Shown one piece after another: positions 15,521 through 24,508 of a stretch of 39,114 nucleotides of DNA. The notes under the pieces were generated by a model, which was not told the DNA's origin, did no database searches, and saw only the letters and a program-made list of their open reading frames with translations. Source of the stretch: an uncultured Dialister sp. (GTDB lineage: Bacteria; Bacillota; Negativicutes; Veillonellales; Dialisteraceae); NCBI RefSeq assembly GCF_900538805.1, contig NZ_UPZP01000010.1, positions 1 through 39,114 of the forward strand, read 5' to 3'. Each line of letters begins with the position of its first letter. The first letter of the stretch is position 1. The position numbers and the translations under genes were made by a program.

Positions 15521-17569
15521 ATGCATTTATCAGATTCCGTACAATATATCAAGGGCGTAGGGCCCAGTATGAAGGAAAAGCTGGCGCGGCTTGGCATAGC
15601 CACGGTGGAGGATCTCATTTCCTTCTATCCCCGCCGTTACCAGGACTGGACCAAAATCACAAAGATGGAAGAACTTCGGCCGGATGACGAGGCGGTCATT
15701 TACGGCAAAGTGGCGGATATGCGGCTGATGACGCCGCGCCGGGGCATGAGCATACTGAATGTGCTCCTGGTGGACGGCACCGGCGCGGTGACGCTGGTGT
15801 ATTTCAACCAGCCCTGGAAGGTGGACACCTTCCGGAAGGATACCTATGTGCTGGCCTATGGCCGCATTGAATATAACTACGGAAAGCTGCAGATTTCCAA
15901 TGCGGAAATCGAAGTGGTGTCTCCCGATGAGCTCTCTTCTTTCCAGAAGCTGGTGCCGGTGTATCCTTTGACCGAGGGCATCCGCATCGGGAAGATGCGG
16001 GATATGATTTCCTTCGCCCTGGACCATGTGGAGGATATGGAGGAAAATCTGCCGCCGGAAACGCTCCTGCGGGAGCATCTCATGGGGCGTCTGGAGGCGG
16101 CCCGGGCCATGCACAGTCCGAAGAACTGGGAGGAGCAGAAGGAAGCCCGCCGCCGCACGGCGTTTGAGGAGCTTTTCTTCATGCAGGCAGGCATCCTGCT
16201 CCTTCGGAAGAAGCGGGAGCAGCATGTGATGAGCATCAAGTGCGCTCCCTCCGGGAAACTGGTGCAGGCGGTGCTTAAAAATTTTCCCTTCCACCTGACC
16301 GAAGGGCAGCGGCAGGCCTTTGCCGACATTGAGGATGATATGGAAGGACTTGTCCCTATGCAGCGTCTCATCCAGGGGGACGTGGGCAGCGGCAAGACGG
16401 CGGTGGCGGCGCTGGCGCTGGCGAAAATCGTGGAGAACGGATACCAGGGAGCCTTGATGGCGCCGACGGAGGTGCTGGCAGGACAGCATTACCGGACGTT
16501 TCAGGAGTTTTATAAGGGCCTTCCCATCCATGTGGCCTATTTGTCGGGGCAGACGAAGACAAAGGAAAGAAATGAAATCCTGAAGGGCTTGAAAGACGGC
16601 TCCATCCATGTGCTCATCGGCACTCACGCCTTGATTGAGGAGGATGTGGTCTTTGCCCATCTGGGACTGGTGATTACGGACGAGCAGCACCGTTTCGGCG
16701 TAAAGCAGAGGAAGGCGCTGGAAACGAAGGGGGGCTATCCCCATATCCTTGTCATGACAGCCACGCCTATTCCAAGGACCATGGCCCTTTCCATTTATGG
16801 GGATCTGGACGTGTCCTCCATCCGCGGCATGCCGCCGGGAAGGCATCCGGTGAAGACCTATGCCATCGGAAGTGCCATGCTGCAGCGGGTGTTCAATTTC
16901 ATGGGAAGGGAAATGACCGCCGGCCATCAGGTGTATGTGGTGTGCCCGCTGGTGGAAAAGAGCGAGAAGCAGGACCTGGCTTCTGCTGTGGCGGTGTATG
17001 AAGAGCTGAAGGAAAAGGTATTTCCCATGTTCCATGTGGGCCTGGTGCACGGACGCATGAAGAATGCAGAAAAGGACGAGGTCATGGCCGATTTCCATGA
17101 CGGGAAAATCAATCTCCTGGTGGCCACCTCTGTCATCGAAGTGGGGGTGAATGTGCCCAACGCCACCATCATGTTTGTTTACGGGGCGGACCGTTTCGGC
17201 CTCTCCCAGCTCCACCAGCTGCGGGGGCGGGTAGGAAGGGGAAGGGCCCAGTCCTACTGCATTCTTTATTCCGATAATCATAATGAAGTGACGGAGCTCC
17301 GTATGAAGCTCATGTGCGAAATAGAGGATGGTTTCCTCCTTTCCGAAAAGGATCTCCTCCTTCGGGGTTCCGGTGAATTTTTCGGCTACCACCAGCACGG
17401 CATGCCGGACCTGAAGGCGGCGGATATCGTAAGGGACCTGCCCCTTCTGGAAAGAGCAAGGAAGGAAGCAAAGCGGGCGGTGGACGGCGGCGCCGATTTC
17501 AAAGATGAGCTGTCCCACCGTTTCGGCGGCGCCTTCTTCAAGCGGCTTTATGAGGATGAAAAGGGATAA
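15521..17569 (+). CDS. recG: ATP-dependent DNA helicase RecG
   Basis: RecG remodels stalled replication forks and branched recombination intermediates. The 682-residue length is normal. After an N-terminal wedge/OB region (with YIKGVGPSMKEKLARLGI near the start) come the helicase motifs: Walker A GDVGSGKT (about 287-294), APTEVLAGQHY, the DEQH box (about 387-390), MTATPIPRTMAL, and in the second lobe VGVNVPNATIM and QLRGRVGRG. ATG at 15521 is supported by the early KGVGP homology; a GGAAAGG upstream is a modest ribosome binding site. Confidence 0.97.
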   Translation: MHLSDSVQYIKGVGPSMKEKLARLGIATVEDLISFYPRRYQDWTKITKMEELRPDDEAVIYGKVADMRLMTPRRGMSILNVLLVDGTGAVTLVYFNQPWKVDTFRKDTYVLAYGRIEYNYGKLQISNAEIEVVSPDELSSFQKLVPVYPLTEGIRIGKMRDMISFALDHVEDMEENLPPETLLREHLMGRLEAARAMHSPKNWEEQKEARRRTAFEELFFMQAGILLLRKKREQHVMSIKCAPSGKLVQAVLKNFPFHLTEGQRQAFADIEDDMEGLVPMQRLIQGDVGSGKTAVAALALAKIVENGYQGALMAPTEVLAGQHYRTFQEFYKGLPIHVAYLSGQTKTKERNEILKGLKDGSIHVLIGTHALIEEDVVFAHLGLVITDEQHRFGVKQRKALETKGGYPHILVMTATPIPRTMALSIYGDLDVSSIRGMPPGRHPVKTYAIGSAMLQRVFNFMGREMTAGHQVYVVCPLVEKSEKQDLASAVAVYEELKEKVFPMFHVGLVHGRMKNAEKDEVMADFHDGKINLLVATSVIEVGVNVPNATIMFVYGADRFGLSQLHQLRGRVGRGRAQSYCILYSDNHNEVTELRMKLMCEIEDGFLLSEKDLLLRGSGEFFGYHQHGMPDLKAADIVRDLPLLERARKEAKRAVDGGADFKDELSHRFGGAFFKRLYEDEKG

Positions 17570-17623
17570 AGAGGGGAAAGCTTTTTCCATTTGCAATTCC
17601 TGTTTTCCTGTACCTTTTGTTTA

Positions 17624-17632
17624 TGGTATAAT
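17624..17632 (+). promoter_or_regulatory. Extended -10 promoter of the guaB operon
   Basis: TGG plus a perfect TATAAT at 17627-17632, 77 bp before the guaB start and 55 bp after the recG stop. Confidence 0.65.
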
Positions 17633-17708
17633 GATTAAATTAATGGATTCAAAATCATATACCCAAAGAGTGAAAGAGGAAATCTGATTTCAAGAAATGG
17701 AGGCTATG

Positions 17709-19166
17709 ATGAGAGCAGACAAGTTTGGCAAGAGAGGGCTTACCTTTGATGATGTGCTCCTGATTCCTGCCCATTCCACCGTTCTTCCAAGGGACGTTGA
17801 CGTGAGCACGAACCTCACAAGACATATCCGGCTGAATATTCCAATCATGAGTGCCGGCATGGATACGGTGACGGAAGCGGAAATGGCCATTGCCATGGCC
17901 CGGGAAGGGGGCATTGGCGTTATCCATAAAAATATGAGCATTGACGAGCAGTCCCGGGAAGTGAAGCTGGTGAAGCGGTCTGAGCACGGCGTCATTGTGG
18001 ACCCCATTTATCTGGCTCCGGACAACACCCTGGCCGATGCGGATGAGCTCATGAATAAATACCATATTTCCGGCGTTCCCATTACGGAAGAGGGAAAGCT
18101 GGTGGGCATCATCACCAACAGGGATATGCGCTTTGAGACGGACCTTTCCCGTCCCATCAGCGACATCATGACCTCCGAGGGTCTGGTGACGGCACCGGAA
18201 AATACAACCATTGATGAAGCCAAGGAAATCCTGAAGGCCCACCGCATTGAAAAGCTGCCGCTGGTGGACAAGGACGGATACCTGAAGGGGCTCATCACCA
18301 TCAGGGATATCGAAAAGATGAAGAAATATCCCAACGCAGTGAAAGATGAGGACGGCCGTCTTCTGTGCGCCGCTGCCATCGGCGTTACTCCGGATGTGGA
18401 AGAAAGGGTGGAAGCACTCCTCTCTGCCAAGGCGGATGTACTTGTCATCGACACCGCCCATGGCCACAGCGAAGGGGTGCTTGAGACCATCCGCCGCCTC
18501 CGCAAAGATTTCCCCCATCTGGAACTCATTGCAGGCAACGTGGCCACCTATGAAGCCACGAAGGCATTAATCGAAGCCGGCGTAGACGCGGTGAAGGTAG
18601 GCATCGGACCGGGCTCCATCTGCACCACCCGCGTGGTGGCCGGTATCGGCGTGCCCCAGATTACGGCAGTCTATGACTGCGCAAGGGCCGCTGAAGGTAC
18701 AGGGGTGCCCATCATTGCCGATGGCGGCATCCAGTATTCCGGGGACATTGCCAAGGCCCTTGGCGCCGGAGCGTCTTCTGTCATGCTGGGGAACCTCCTG
18801 GCAGGCACCGACGAAAGCCCGGGAGAAACCATCATTTACCAGGGCAAGAAGTACAAGGCCTACCGCGGTATGGGTTCCCTGGGAGCCATGCAGGCCGGGA
18901 GCAAGGACCGCTATTTCCAGCAGAATGCGAAAAAGCTGGTGCCTGAAGGCATTGAAGGTCAGATTCCATATAAGGGCCATGTGTCCGATGTGCTTTTCCA
19001 GCTCATCGGCGGTCTCCGTGCGTCCATGGGCTACTGCGGCACGCCGGATATCAAGGCCATGAATGAGGAAACCCAGTTTATTGAGATTACCGGCGCAGGC
19101 CTTCGCGAAAGCCATCCCCACGATGTAAGCATTACGAAGGAAGCACCGAATTACAGTACGAAATGA
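17709..19166 (+). CDS. guaB: Inosine-5'-monophosphate dehydrogenase
   Basis: GuaB oxidises IMP to XMP with NAD, the committed step of GMP synthesis. The chosen start gives 485 residues, a normal length. The barrel start GLTFDDVLL is near the N-terminus, the paired CBS domains lie at about 90-205, the catalytic cysteine is in GSICTTR (about 304), and DGGIQYSGD, YRGMGSLGAM and LVPEGIEG follow. ATG codons at 17697, 17706 and 17709 are in frame; GGAGG at 17699-17703 favours 17709. The stop overlaps the next start (ATGA), so it leads an operon of envelope genes. Confidence 0.97.
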   Translation: MRADKFGKRGLTFDDVLLIPAHSTVLPRDVDVSTNLTRHIRLNIPIMSAGMDTVTEAEMAIAMAREGGIGVIHKNMSIDEQSREVKLVKRSEHGVIVDPIYLAPDNTLADADELMNKYHISGVPITEEGKLVGIITNRDMRFETDLSRPISDIMTSEGLVTAPENTTIDEAKEILKAHRIEKLPLVDKDGYLKGLITIRDIEKMKKYPNAVKDEDGRLLCAAAIGVTPDVEERVEALLSAKADVLVIDTAHGHSEGVLETIRRLRKDFPHLELIAGNVATYEATKALIEAGVDAVKVGIGPGSICTTRVVAGIGVPQITAVYDCARAAEGTGVPIIADGGIQYSGDIAKALGAGASSVMLGNLLAGTDESPGETIIYQGKKYKAYRGMGSLGAMQAGSKDRYFQQNAKKLVPEGIEGQIPYKGHVSDVLFQLIGGLRASMGYCGTPDIKAMNEETQFIEITGAGLRESHPHDVSITKEAPNYSTK

Positions 19167-19912
19167 AGGATAAAACGTTGACATCCCATGTAGTCATGGA
19201 TATCCGCATTCATGCGGTGACCATGGAAGAAGCAGTGGCCTTTGCGGAAAAGCAGATTATGGAGGGAAAGCCCTCCATGATTGCCACGGCCAATGCGGAA
19301 ATGATTATGATAGCCCAGAAGGACCGGGAGCTCTCCCGCATACTGAATGAAGCGGACCTGGTGGTGCCGGACGGCGCCGGCGTGCTTTGGGCCGGGGAAA
19401 AGCTGGGGACCCCTTTCCCGGAAAGGGTGACCGGAGCGGACCTGACCACGGAGCTTCTGAAAAAGGCGTCTGTCATGAACTGGCCGGTCTATTTCCTCGG
19501 TGGAAATCCGGGGGTTGCGGCGAAGGCAGCAAAAAAATTCATGGAAGACCACGGGAGTTTCTCCCTGGTAGGCTGCCATGACGGCTATTTCAATGAAGAA
19601 GAAGAAAAGAAGATTATCGAAGATATAAGAAAAAGCGGGGCAAAGCTCCTTTTTGCCGGCCTTGGCGTGCCAAAGCAGGAAAAGTGGCTCTCTGCTCACA
19701 AGGAGGAACTGGGCGTTCTTTCCATGGGAATCGGCGGCGTATTTGACGTGATGAGCGGCAACCTGAAGAGGGCGCCTCTCTGGATGCAGAGAAATCGTCT
19801 GGAATGGGCGTACCGCCTGTACCTGCAGCCCAGCCGCATCGGGCGCATGATGGCCCTGCCTAAGTTTATGCGGGCCGTCAAGAAATGGAAAAAAGAACGC
19901 GGGAGTAAGTGA
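19163..19912 (+). CDS. WecG/TagA/CpsF-family glycosyltransferase
   Basis: The 249-residue protein belongs to the family that transfers N-acetylmannosamine or a related sugar to a lipid-linked acceptor in teichoic acid, enterobacterial common antigen or capsule synthesis. Signature parts are TANAEM (about 42-47), VVPDGAGVLWA (about 68-78), PERVTGADL, VGCHDGYF, GLGVPKQEKW and GIGGVFDVMSG. It is cytoplasmic or membrane-peripheral; the C-terminal basic segment (RLYLQPSRIGRM) may hold it to the membrane. ATGA overlap with guaB and TGATG overlap with psd indicate coupled translation. The exact sugar is not evident. Confidence 0.93.
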   Translation: MKDKTLTSHVVMDIRIHAVTMEEAVAFAEKQIMEGKPSMIATANAEMIMIAQKDRELSRILNEADLVVPDGAGVLWAGEKLGTPFPERVTGADLTTELLKKASVMNWPVYFLGGNPGVAAKAAKKFMEDHGSFSLVGCHDGYFNEEEEKKIIEDIRKSGAKLLFAGLGVPKQEKWLSAHKEELGVLSMGIGGVFDVMSGNLKRAPLWMQRNRLEWAYRLYLQPSRIGRMMALPKFMRAVKKWKKERGSK

Positions 19913-20559
19913 TGCTGAAAAAACCTATCATATTACAGGAAGGCTATCCCTTCATGGCGGTGACTTTCCTTCTCGGAGCTGTACTGTGTTATTTGAAATG
20001 GTATTACCTGGCAGTGATACCGTTCGTACTTTGTCTGTATTTTACCTATTTCTTCCGATGCCCGCCCAGAAACAATAAGATTGTCCCCGGCGACGATATC
20101 CTGGTATCACCGGCGGACGGCACGGTGGTGGATGTATCCCATGATGTGGAGGAAGATACTTTTCTTGGTGAGAAGTGTCACAAGATAACCATTTTCCTCT
20201 CCATTTTTGATGTGCACTGCAACCGCAGCCCCATGGCGGGAGAAATCAAGTACCAGTCCTACACCCAGGGCCGTTTCCTTCCTGCCTATAAGGAAGGAGT
20301 GGGCTTTGAGAATGAACGGGGGGCCATCGGTATTACCGGAAAGAACCGGTCCATTCTGGTCATCCTCATTGCAGGCATCCTGGCAAGGCGGGTGGTTTCC
20401 TGGAAGAATCTGGGGGACAAGCTCACAAAGGGGGAACTGTACGGAATGATTAAATTCGGCTCCTGCACGGAGCTCTACATTCCCGGTGACTGCGAAATCT
20501 GTGTAAAAAAAGGCGACAAGGTCAAAGGCGGCCTGACTGTCGTAGGGAGGCTGAAGTAA
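19912..20559 (+). CDS. psd: Phosphatidylserine decarboxylase
   Basis: Converts phosphatidylserine to phosphatidylethanolamine in the membrane. The 215-residue protein is of the short type: a membrane hairpin (about 14-48), VSPADGTVV, and the self-cleavage site Gly183-Ser184 in KFGSCTELYIP, where Ser becomes the pyruvoyl group. This replaces the LGST motif of the long enterobacterial enzyme. ATG at 19912 is chosen over GTG at 19909 because GGGAG (19901-19905) is six bases away. The partner pssA starts immediately after the stop. Confidence 0.95.
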   Translation: MLKKPIILQEGYPFMAVTFLLGAVLCYLKWYYLAVIPFVLCLYFTYFFRCPPRNNKIVPGDDILVSPADGTVVDVSHDVEEDTFLGEKCHKITIFLSIFDVHCNRSPMAGEIKYQSYTQGRFLPAYKEGVGFENERGAIGITGKNRSILVILIAGILARRVVSWKNLGDKLTKGELYGMIKFGSCTELYIPGDCEICVKKGDKVKGGLTVVGRLK

Positions 20560-21288
20560 GTGAATAAATCTTGGATTGCAAATGCCGTAACAGCAACAAA
20601 TGCATTGTTCGGCGGCCTGTCGATTATGATGTCCATTCAGGGCAATTTCAAAACGGCGGCTGTATTCATTCTCATTGCCATGGTGGCGGATGCCCTTGAC
20701 GGAAGAGTGGCCCGTGCCTTGCACACCGCAGGCCCCATGGGTGTGGAACTGGATTCCCTTTCCGATGATATTTCCTTTGGCATTGCCGCCGGCGCCCTCA
20801 TGTATGCCTACCAGCTTCATGAACTGGGACCTCTGGGATTCATTCCCTGTGCCCTCCTTGGCACCTTCTGCGCCTTCCGCCTGGCCCGGTTCAATGTGAA
20901 GGTCACCAGCGTGCACGGCTATTTCGAAGGCCTGCCCTGCCCGACCACCGGCGTCATTGTGGCTGCCTATGTGCTCTCCGGCATTAAAATCTGGAACTGG
21001 CTGGCCGTGCTCTGCGTGCTGCTTCTGGCATTCCTTATGGTCAGTGAAATCCACTATCCCGACAATAAAGGCGCCAGCGCCGACCAGCTCCATCTGCCGG
21101 CACTCCTCATCTGCCTGGCTTTCTTTATCATCTGCACCATTTTCTACTGGCCCGTATGGGCAGCTGCCCTCTGCGCCGGCTATATCATGTTCGGCATGAT
21201 GAATACCTTCCTGAACCGCAGAAAGGCAAAACGGAAAGCAGGGAGAACTAGGAGAACTGCCGGCGGAGACGGCGAAGGGAAAGAATGA
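20560..21288 (+). CDS. pssA: CDP-diacylglycerol-serine O-phosphatidyltransferase
   Basis: Makes phosphatidylserine from CDP-diacylglycerol and serine, feeding the Psd enzyme encoded just upstream. The CDP-alcohol phosphotransferase motif is complete: Asp47-Gly48, Ala51-Arg52, Gly61, Asp65 and Asp69. The 242-residue protein has several membrane segments and a basic tail (NRRKAKRKAGRTRR). The start is GTG at 20560, directly after the psd stop, with GGGAGG upstream. Its stop overlaps the next start (ATGA). Confidence 0.95.
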   Translation: MNKSWIANAVTATNALFGGLSIMMSIQGNFKTAAVFILIAMVADALDGRVARALHTAGPMGVELDSLSDDISFGIAAGALMYAYQLHELGPLGFIPCALLGTFCAFRLARFNVKVTSVHGYFEGLPCPTTGVIVAAYVLSGIKIWNWLAVLCVLLLAFLMVSEIHYPDNKGASADQLHLPALLICLAFFIICTIFYWPVWAAALCAGYIMFGMMNTFLNRRKAKRKAGRTRRTAGGDGEGKE

Positions 21289-22547
21289 TGACTTACATAC
21301 TCGATATAATCATGATTCCCGTGCAGCTGATCGTGGCGTTCTTTACCATTTACTACACGGTCATTGCTGTATGCGGCATGTGGCATCGAAAAGAAAAAAA
21401 TCTGGCACCGCCAAAGAGCAGGTTCGCCGTGGTCATTCCCGCCCATAATGAAGAAATGGTGCTGGCGGATCTTCTGGAAAACCTGAAAATGCTGAAATAT
21501 CCCAAAGAGCTTTACGATGTGTATGTGATTGCGGACAACTGCACCGACCACACCGCAGACATTGCCCGTAAGCACGGTGCCTACGTCTTTGAAAGAACCA
21601 ACAAGGAACTGGTGGGCAAGGGCTATGCCATGGACTGGGTATTTCCGAAGATTTTTGCCCTGAATAAAGGATACGACGCTTTCTGCGTCTTCGACTCCGA
21701 TAACCTGGTGCACCTGGACTTTCTGGCGGTCATGAACAACCGTCTCCTGAAGGGGCAGAAGGTCATGCAGGGCTACCTTTCCGCCAAGAACCCCACGGAC
21801 ACCTGGGTGTCCGGCACCTTTGCCATTGCCTTCTGGACCATCAACCACCTGTGGCATCTGGGTAAGTACAACCTGGGCCTGTCCTCCTGCCTCGGCGGCA
21901 CGGGCATGTGCATTGCGGCGGATATTGTGAAGAAATACGGCTGGGGTTGCGACTGCCTCACGGAAGACATGGAATTTTCCATGAAATGTCTGTCCCACGG
22001 TATCCGTACCTGCTGGGTTCATGACGCCATCATCTATGATGAAAAGCCTCTGGGCTTCATGGCCTCCTGCCGCCAGAGAAAGCGGTGGGCCCAGGGCCAG
22101 TTCGACTGCTCCGAGCGCTACATCCCCATCCTTTTCAAGGAAGGCATCAAACGGCACAGCATCGTCATCCTTGACGGCATCATGCAGCTTCTGCAGAACT
22201 ATTTCCTTCTTCTCTCCACATTCTATCTGGTGATGACATATATCAATATGTTCTATCCCTGCTTCACGGTGATCCTCTATAACGATGTATTGGTGCCCCG
22301 CCAGTTCTGGGCGGTGCTGGGCTTCATCCAGTCTGTGGTGCCCCTCATCGTGCTGCTGCAGATCGAAGTGCCCCTGAAGATTTACCTCTACTGGCTCATT
22401 TACCCCGTTTTCATGTATTCCTGGATTCCCGTCACTATTTTGGGCTGGAAGGACCGCCATAAAAAGGGCTGGGTCCATACCATCCACACCAGAAGCATGC
22501 ATTTTGAACAGGCCAAGCTGACCAGAAAGAAAGAAATCGACCAGTGA
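21285..22547 (+). CDS. Family 2 membrane glycosyltransferase
   Basis: A 420-residue processive-type GT2 enzyme with an N-terminal membrane segment (about 5-28), a catalytic domain (VVIPAHNEEM, the acidic VFDSDN, TEDMEFS, and RQRKRWAQGQ as the Q/RxxRW motif) and C-terminal membrane segments (from about 305). Such enzymes build or transfer extracellular polysaccharide or glycolipid sugars using nucleotide sugars. It is the last gene of the guaB operon, which suggests an envelope glycan or glycolipid product; the actual product is unknown. Confidence 0.92.
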   Translation: MMTYILDIIMIPVQLIVAFFTIYYTVIAVCGMWHRKEKNLAPPKSRFAVVIPAHNEEMVLADLLENLKMLKYPKELYDVYVIADNCTDHTADIARKHGAYVFERTNKELVGKGYAMDWVFPKIFALNKGYDAFCVFDSDNLVHLDFLAVMNNRLLKGQKVMQGYLSAKNPTDTWVSGTFAIAFWTINHLWHLGKYNLGLSSCLGGTGMCIAADIVKKYGWGCDCLTEDMEFSMKCLSHGIRTCWVHDAIIYDEKPLGFMASCRQRKRWAQGQFDCSERYIPILFKEGIKRHSIVILDGIMQLLQNYFLLLSTFYLVMTYINMFYPCFTVILYNDVLVPRQFWAVLGFIQSVVPLIVLLQIEVPLKIYLYWLIYPVFMYSWIPVTILGWKDRHKKGWVHTIHTRSMHFEQAKLTRKKEIDQ

Positions 22548-22870
22548 GAAGGGCTGCGGAGAAATGATTATCTGATTGTCTGACAAAAAGACGTCAGACA
22601 TCGATCTCCCGCCTTTCACCGTCATTCTGGGTGCAGCGAAGAATCCCGGTACATGACGAAGGTGGAGACACTGGCGGTAAATACCGATAAGCGGGAGACC
22701 CGAGACTATCAGACAAAAAGACGTCAGACGCTCTGCTGTCATTTCGAGGAGAGCAAAGCGGAGACTTGAAATCTCCTTCCTCAATAGTACAGAAAACGTC
22801 TGCCAACCATAATGGCAGGCAGCATATCGTCATTTCCTAATCCTCCAAAGGATACGGAATTTATAAAACA
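22548..22870. repeat. Spacer with dispersed repeat fragments
   Basis: Holds two copies of ACAAAAAGACGTCAGAC (near 22580 and 22714), text of the GTCATTCTG...GAAGAATC family near 22620, and of the GTCATTTCGAG...GAAATCTCC family near 22738. Fragments of the same families are at 29690, 33690, 34195 and 37550. No gene is seen. Confidence 0.6.
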
Positions 22871-22872
22871 GG

Positions 22873-22910
22873 GCTGTGAAGAAATGGTTTATATTTCTCC
22901 ACAGCTTTTT
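22873..22910 (+). terminator. Terminator, probably of the guaB operon
   Basis: GCTGTGAAGAAAT pairs with ATTTCTCCACAGC (one mismatch) and is followed by six T. It lies about 325 bp after the last stop codon, behind the repeat spacer. Confidence 0.8.
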
Positions 22911-22929
22911 TGTGTGGAATCTTTATTTT

Positions 22930-23094
22930 TAGGGAAGCACTGATTAATTCGCAGAATCGAATTTCATATGTATTTTTATCCAATACTGCGTCATCAGTCT
23001 CCTTAAATAGCTCGCTATTCGCGTCGACTGATTCCTTGTATTGAATAAAAATACAAGAATGAAATTCGATAACGATTTAATCAGCGCTTCCCTA
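22930..23094. mobile_element. MITE-like palindromic element with TA flanks
   Basis: A 161-bp element (22932-23092) has ends GGGAAGCACTGATTAA and TTAATCAGCGCTTCCC and is flanked by TA on both sides. The arms stay complementary far inward (ATCGAATTTCAT with ATGAAATTCGAT; TATTTTTAT with ATAAAAATA; AATAC with GTATT). It encodes nothing. TA duplication would suit mobilisation by an IS630/Tc1-mariner-type transposase; this is inference, since the TA could also belong to the inverted repeat. Confidence 0.8.
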
Positions 23095-23127
23095 GAAAAG
23101 GTAAACAGAATTAAAGGAAACATAAAC

Positions 23128-23157
23128 CATGGTAGTTATCTATGGATAACTCCATGG
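23128..23157. promoter_or_regulatory. Palindrome at the efflux promoter, possible operator
   Basis: CCATGGTAGTTATC and GATAACTCCATGG form a 13-bp inverted repeat with one extra T in the left arm and a TATG centre. It covers the -35 region of the efflux operon. Confidence 0.55.
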
Positions 23158-23170
23158 GGCCGTGTATAAT
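23141..23170 (+). promoter_or_regulatory. Promoter of the RND efflux operon
   Basis: A perfect TATAAT at 23165-23170 with a weak TATGGA -35 (23141-23146), about 105 bp before the adaptor start. Confidence 0.55.
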
Positions 23171-23275
23171 TAAGGAAGCAGATTATCAGGAAAGGGCTGA
23201 TTTCATTCTGTGAAATTAAAACAGTCTGAATGACGCATTCCTTTTCCGGAAACATATATGACCGGGGAGGTTTTT

Positions 23276-24508
23276 ATGCAGCTTCCGATATTTCATTCAA
23301 AAAGAGCAAAGACCCTGCTTTGGATTTTCATCCTTATACTGATGCTGGCCGGTATTTATGCCTATACCCATCGAAGCCAGAGCAGTGCAGGCAAAGTATC
23401 CGCCCATCCCCTGGTGAAGGTGGAGAAAATGGAGAGAAAGGATATGATGAAGCGGGTGGTGCTGTCCGGAGAGACGGTGCCGAAGGAGTCCGTGGATATT
23501 TCTCCCAAGTACGCAGGGCGGCTGGACAAGGTGTATGTGGATTTGGGGGATAAAGTGACGAAGGGGGATATCCTGATTTCCCTGGATACGAAGGACATAA
23601 CTTTGTCCATCGCCCAGAACCGGGCCGGCAGCGATGAGGCTTCCGCCGATGCTGTGGAAAGCAGGGCTTCCTATGATGCAGGCACCCTGAAGGCACAAAG
23701 CGACTATGACAATGCTCTTGCCACTTTTAACAGGTATGACACCCTTTTCCAGCAGGGCGCCGTTTCACGGCAGGAAAGGGATGACAAGTACCAGACCATG
23801 ATGGAAGCCAGAGCTGCCCTTCAAAGCCTCACCGGACAGGACGTAGGCGGCGTGCCGGCGGTGATTGCCAGCAAGGAGGCCGCAGCGGCCAAGGCGGCGT
23901 ATACCGTGGATTCCCTGGAAAGCCAGAAGGCGGATATGACCATGTATGCTCCGGTGTCCGGCACCATCGGCTATCGGGATGCGGAGGCAGGCGAATGGGC
24001 ATCGGCGGGACAGAAGCTCTTAACCATTGTGGACAACAGTTCCCTCTACCTTGACTGCGCCGTGGCAGAGCAGGATGTGGGGGTTCTGAGAGAAGGCATG
24101 GATTTGGATATTTCCATCGACTCTTTGGGGGACAAAGTAAAGGGAAAGCTGATTTATGTGAGCCCGGCCCTGGACGCTGCCACCCATTCCTACAAGGTCC
24201 GCATCCTGCTGGACGGCGGTGAAAAGAATCTTCGCGGCGGCATGTTCGGCCGAAGTGAAGTGATGGCGCTGGAAAGAAAGAATGCCATCTTTGTGCCCAA
24301 GGAAGCGGTATTGGAAAATAATGGCAAAAAGTGGGCCTTCCTCATTGACAGCAGCCGCAAAGTGAAAAAGGTGGAGGTCACCACAGGCCTCTACAATGAT
24401 GATTTCGTTGAAATTCTCTCCGGCATTTCCGAAGGAGACAGTGCGGCGGTGACGAATATTTCCAAGCTGAAGGACGGCATGACGGTGGATGTGGAGGAAA
24501 CGACATGA
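23276..24508 (+). CDS. RND efflux periplasmic adaptor subunit
   Basis: The 410-residue membrane fusion protein has an N-terminal membrane anchor (about 12-31) without a lipobox, a first half of the lipoyl domain (KVYVDLGDKVTKGDIL), an Ala/Gln/Asp-rich helical hairpin (about 110-215), the second lipoyl half (MYAPVSGTIGYRDAEAGEW) and a beta-barrel. It would link the inner-membrane pump to an outer-membrane channel. GGGGAGG at 23264-23270 fixes the ATG at 23276. It overlaps the pump gene by four bases (ATGA). Confidence 0.94.
   Translation: MQLPIFHSKRAKTLLWIFILILMLAGIYAYTHRSQSSAGKVSAHPLVKVEKMERKDMMKRVVLSGETVPKESVDISPKYAGRLDKVYVDLGDKVTKGDILISLDTKDITLSIAQNRAGSDEASADAVESRASYDAGTLKAQSDYDNALATFNRYDTLFQQGAVSRQERDDKYQTMMEARAALQSLTGQDVGGVPAVIASKEAAAAKAAYTVDSLESQKADMTMYAPVSGTIGYRDAEAGEWASAGQKLLTIVDNSSLYLDCAVAEQDVGVLREGMDLDISIDSLGDKVKGKLIYVSPALDAATHSYKVRILLDGGEKNLRGGMFGRSEVMALERKNAIFVPKEAVLENNGKKWAFLIDSSRKVKKVEVTTGLYNDDFVEILSGISEGDSAAVTNISKLKDGMTVDVEETT

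Noticed and set aside
15530..17596. 688-codon open frame antisense to recG
   Set aside because: The product is His/Leu/Gln-rich with no domain; it is a shadow of the strongly coding opposite strand.
21180..22784. 534-codon minus-strand frame over pssA and the GT2 gene
   Set aside because: It crosses the repeat spacer and two certain genes and shows no protein family features.
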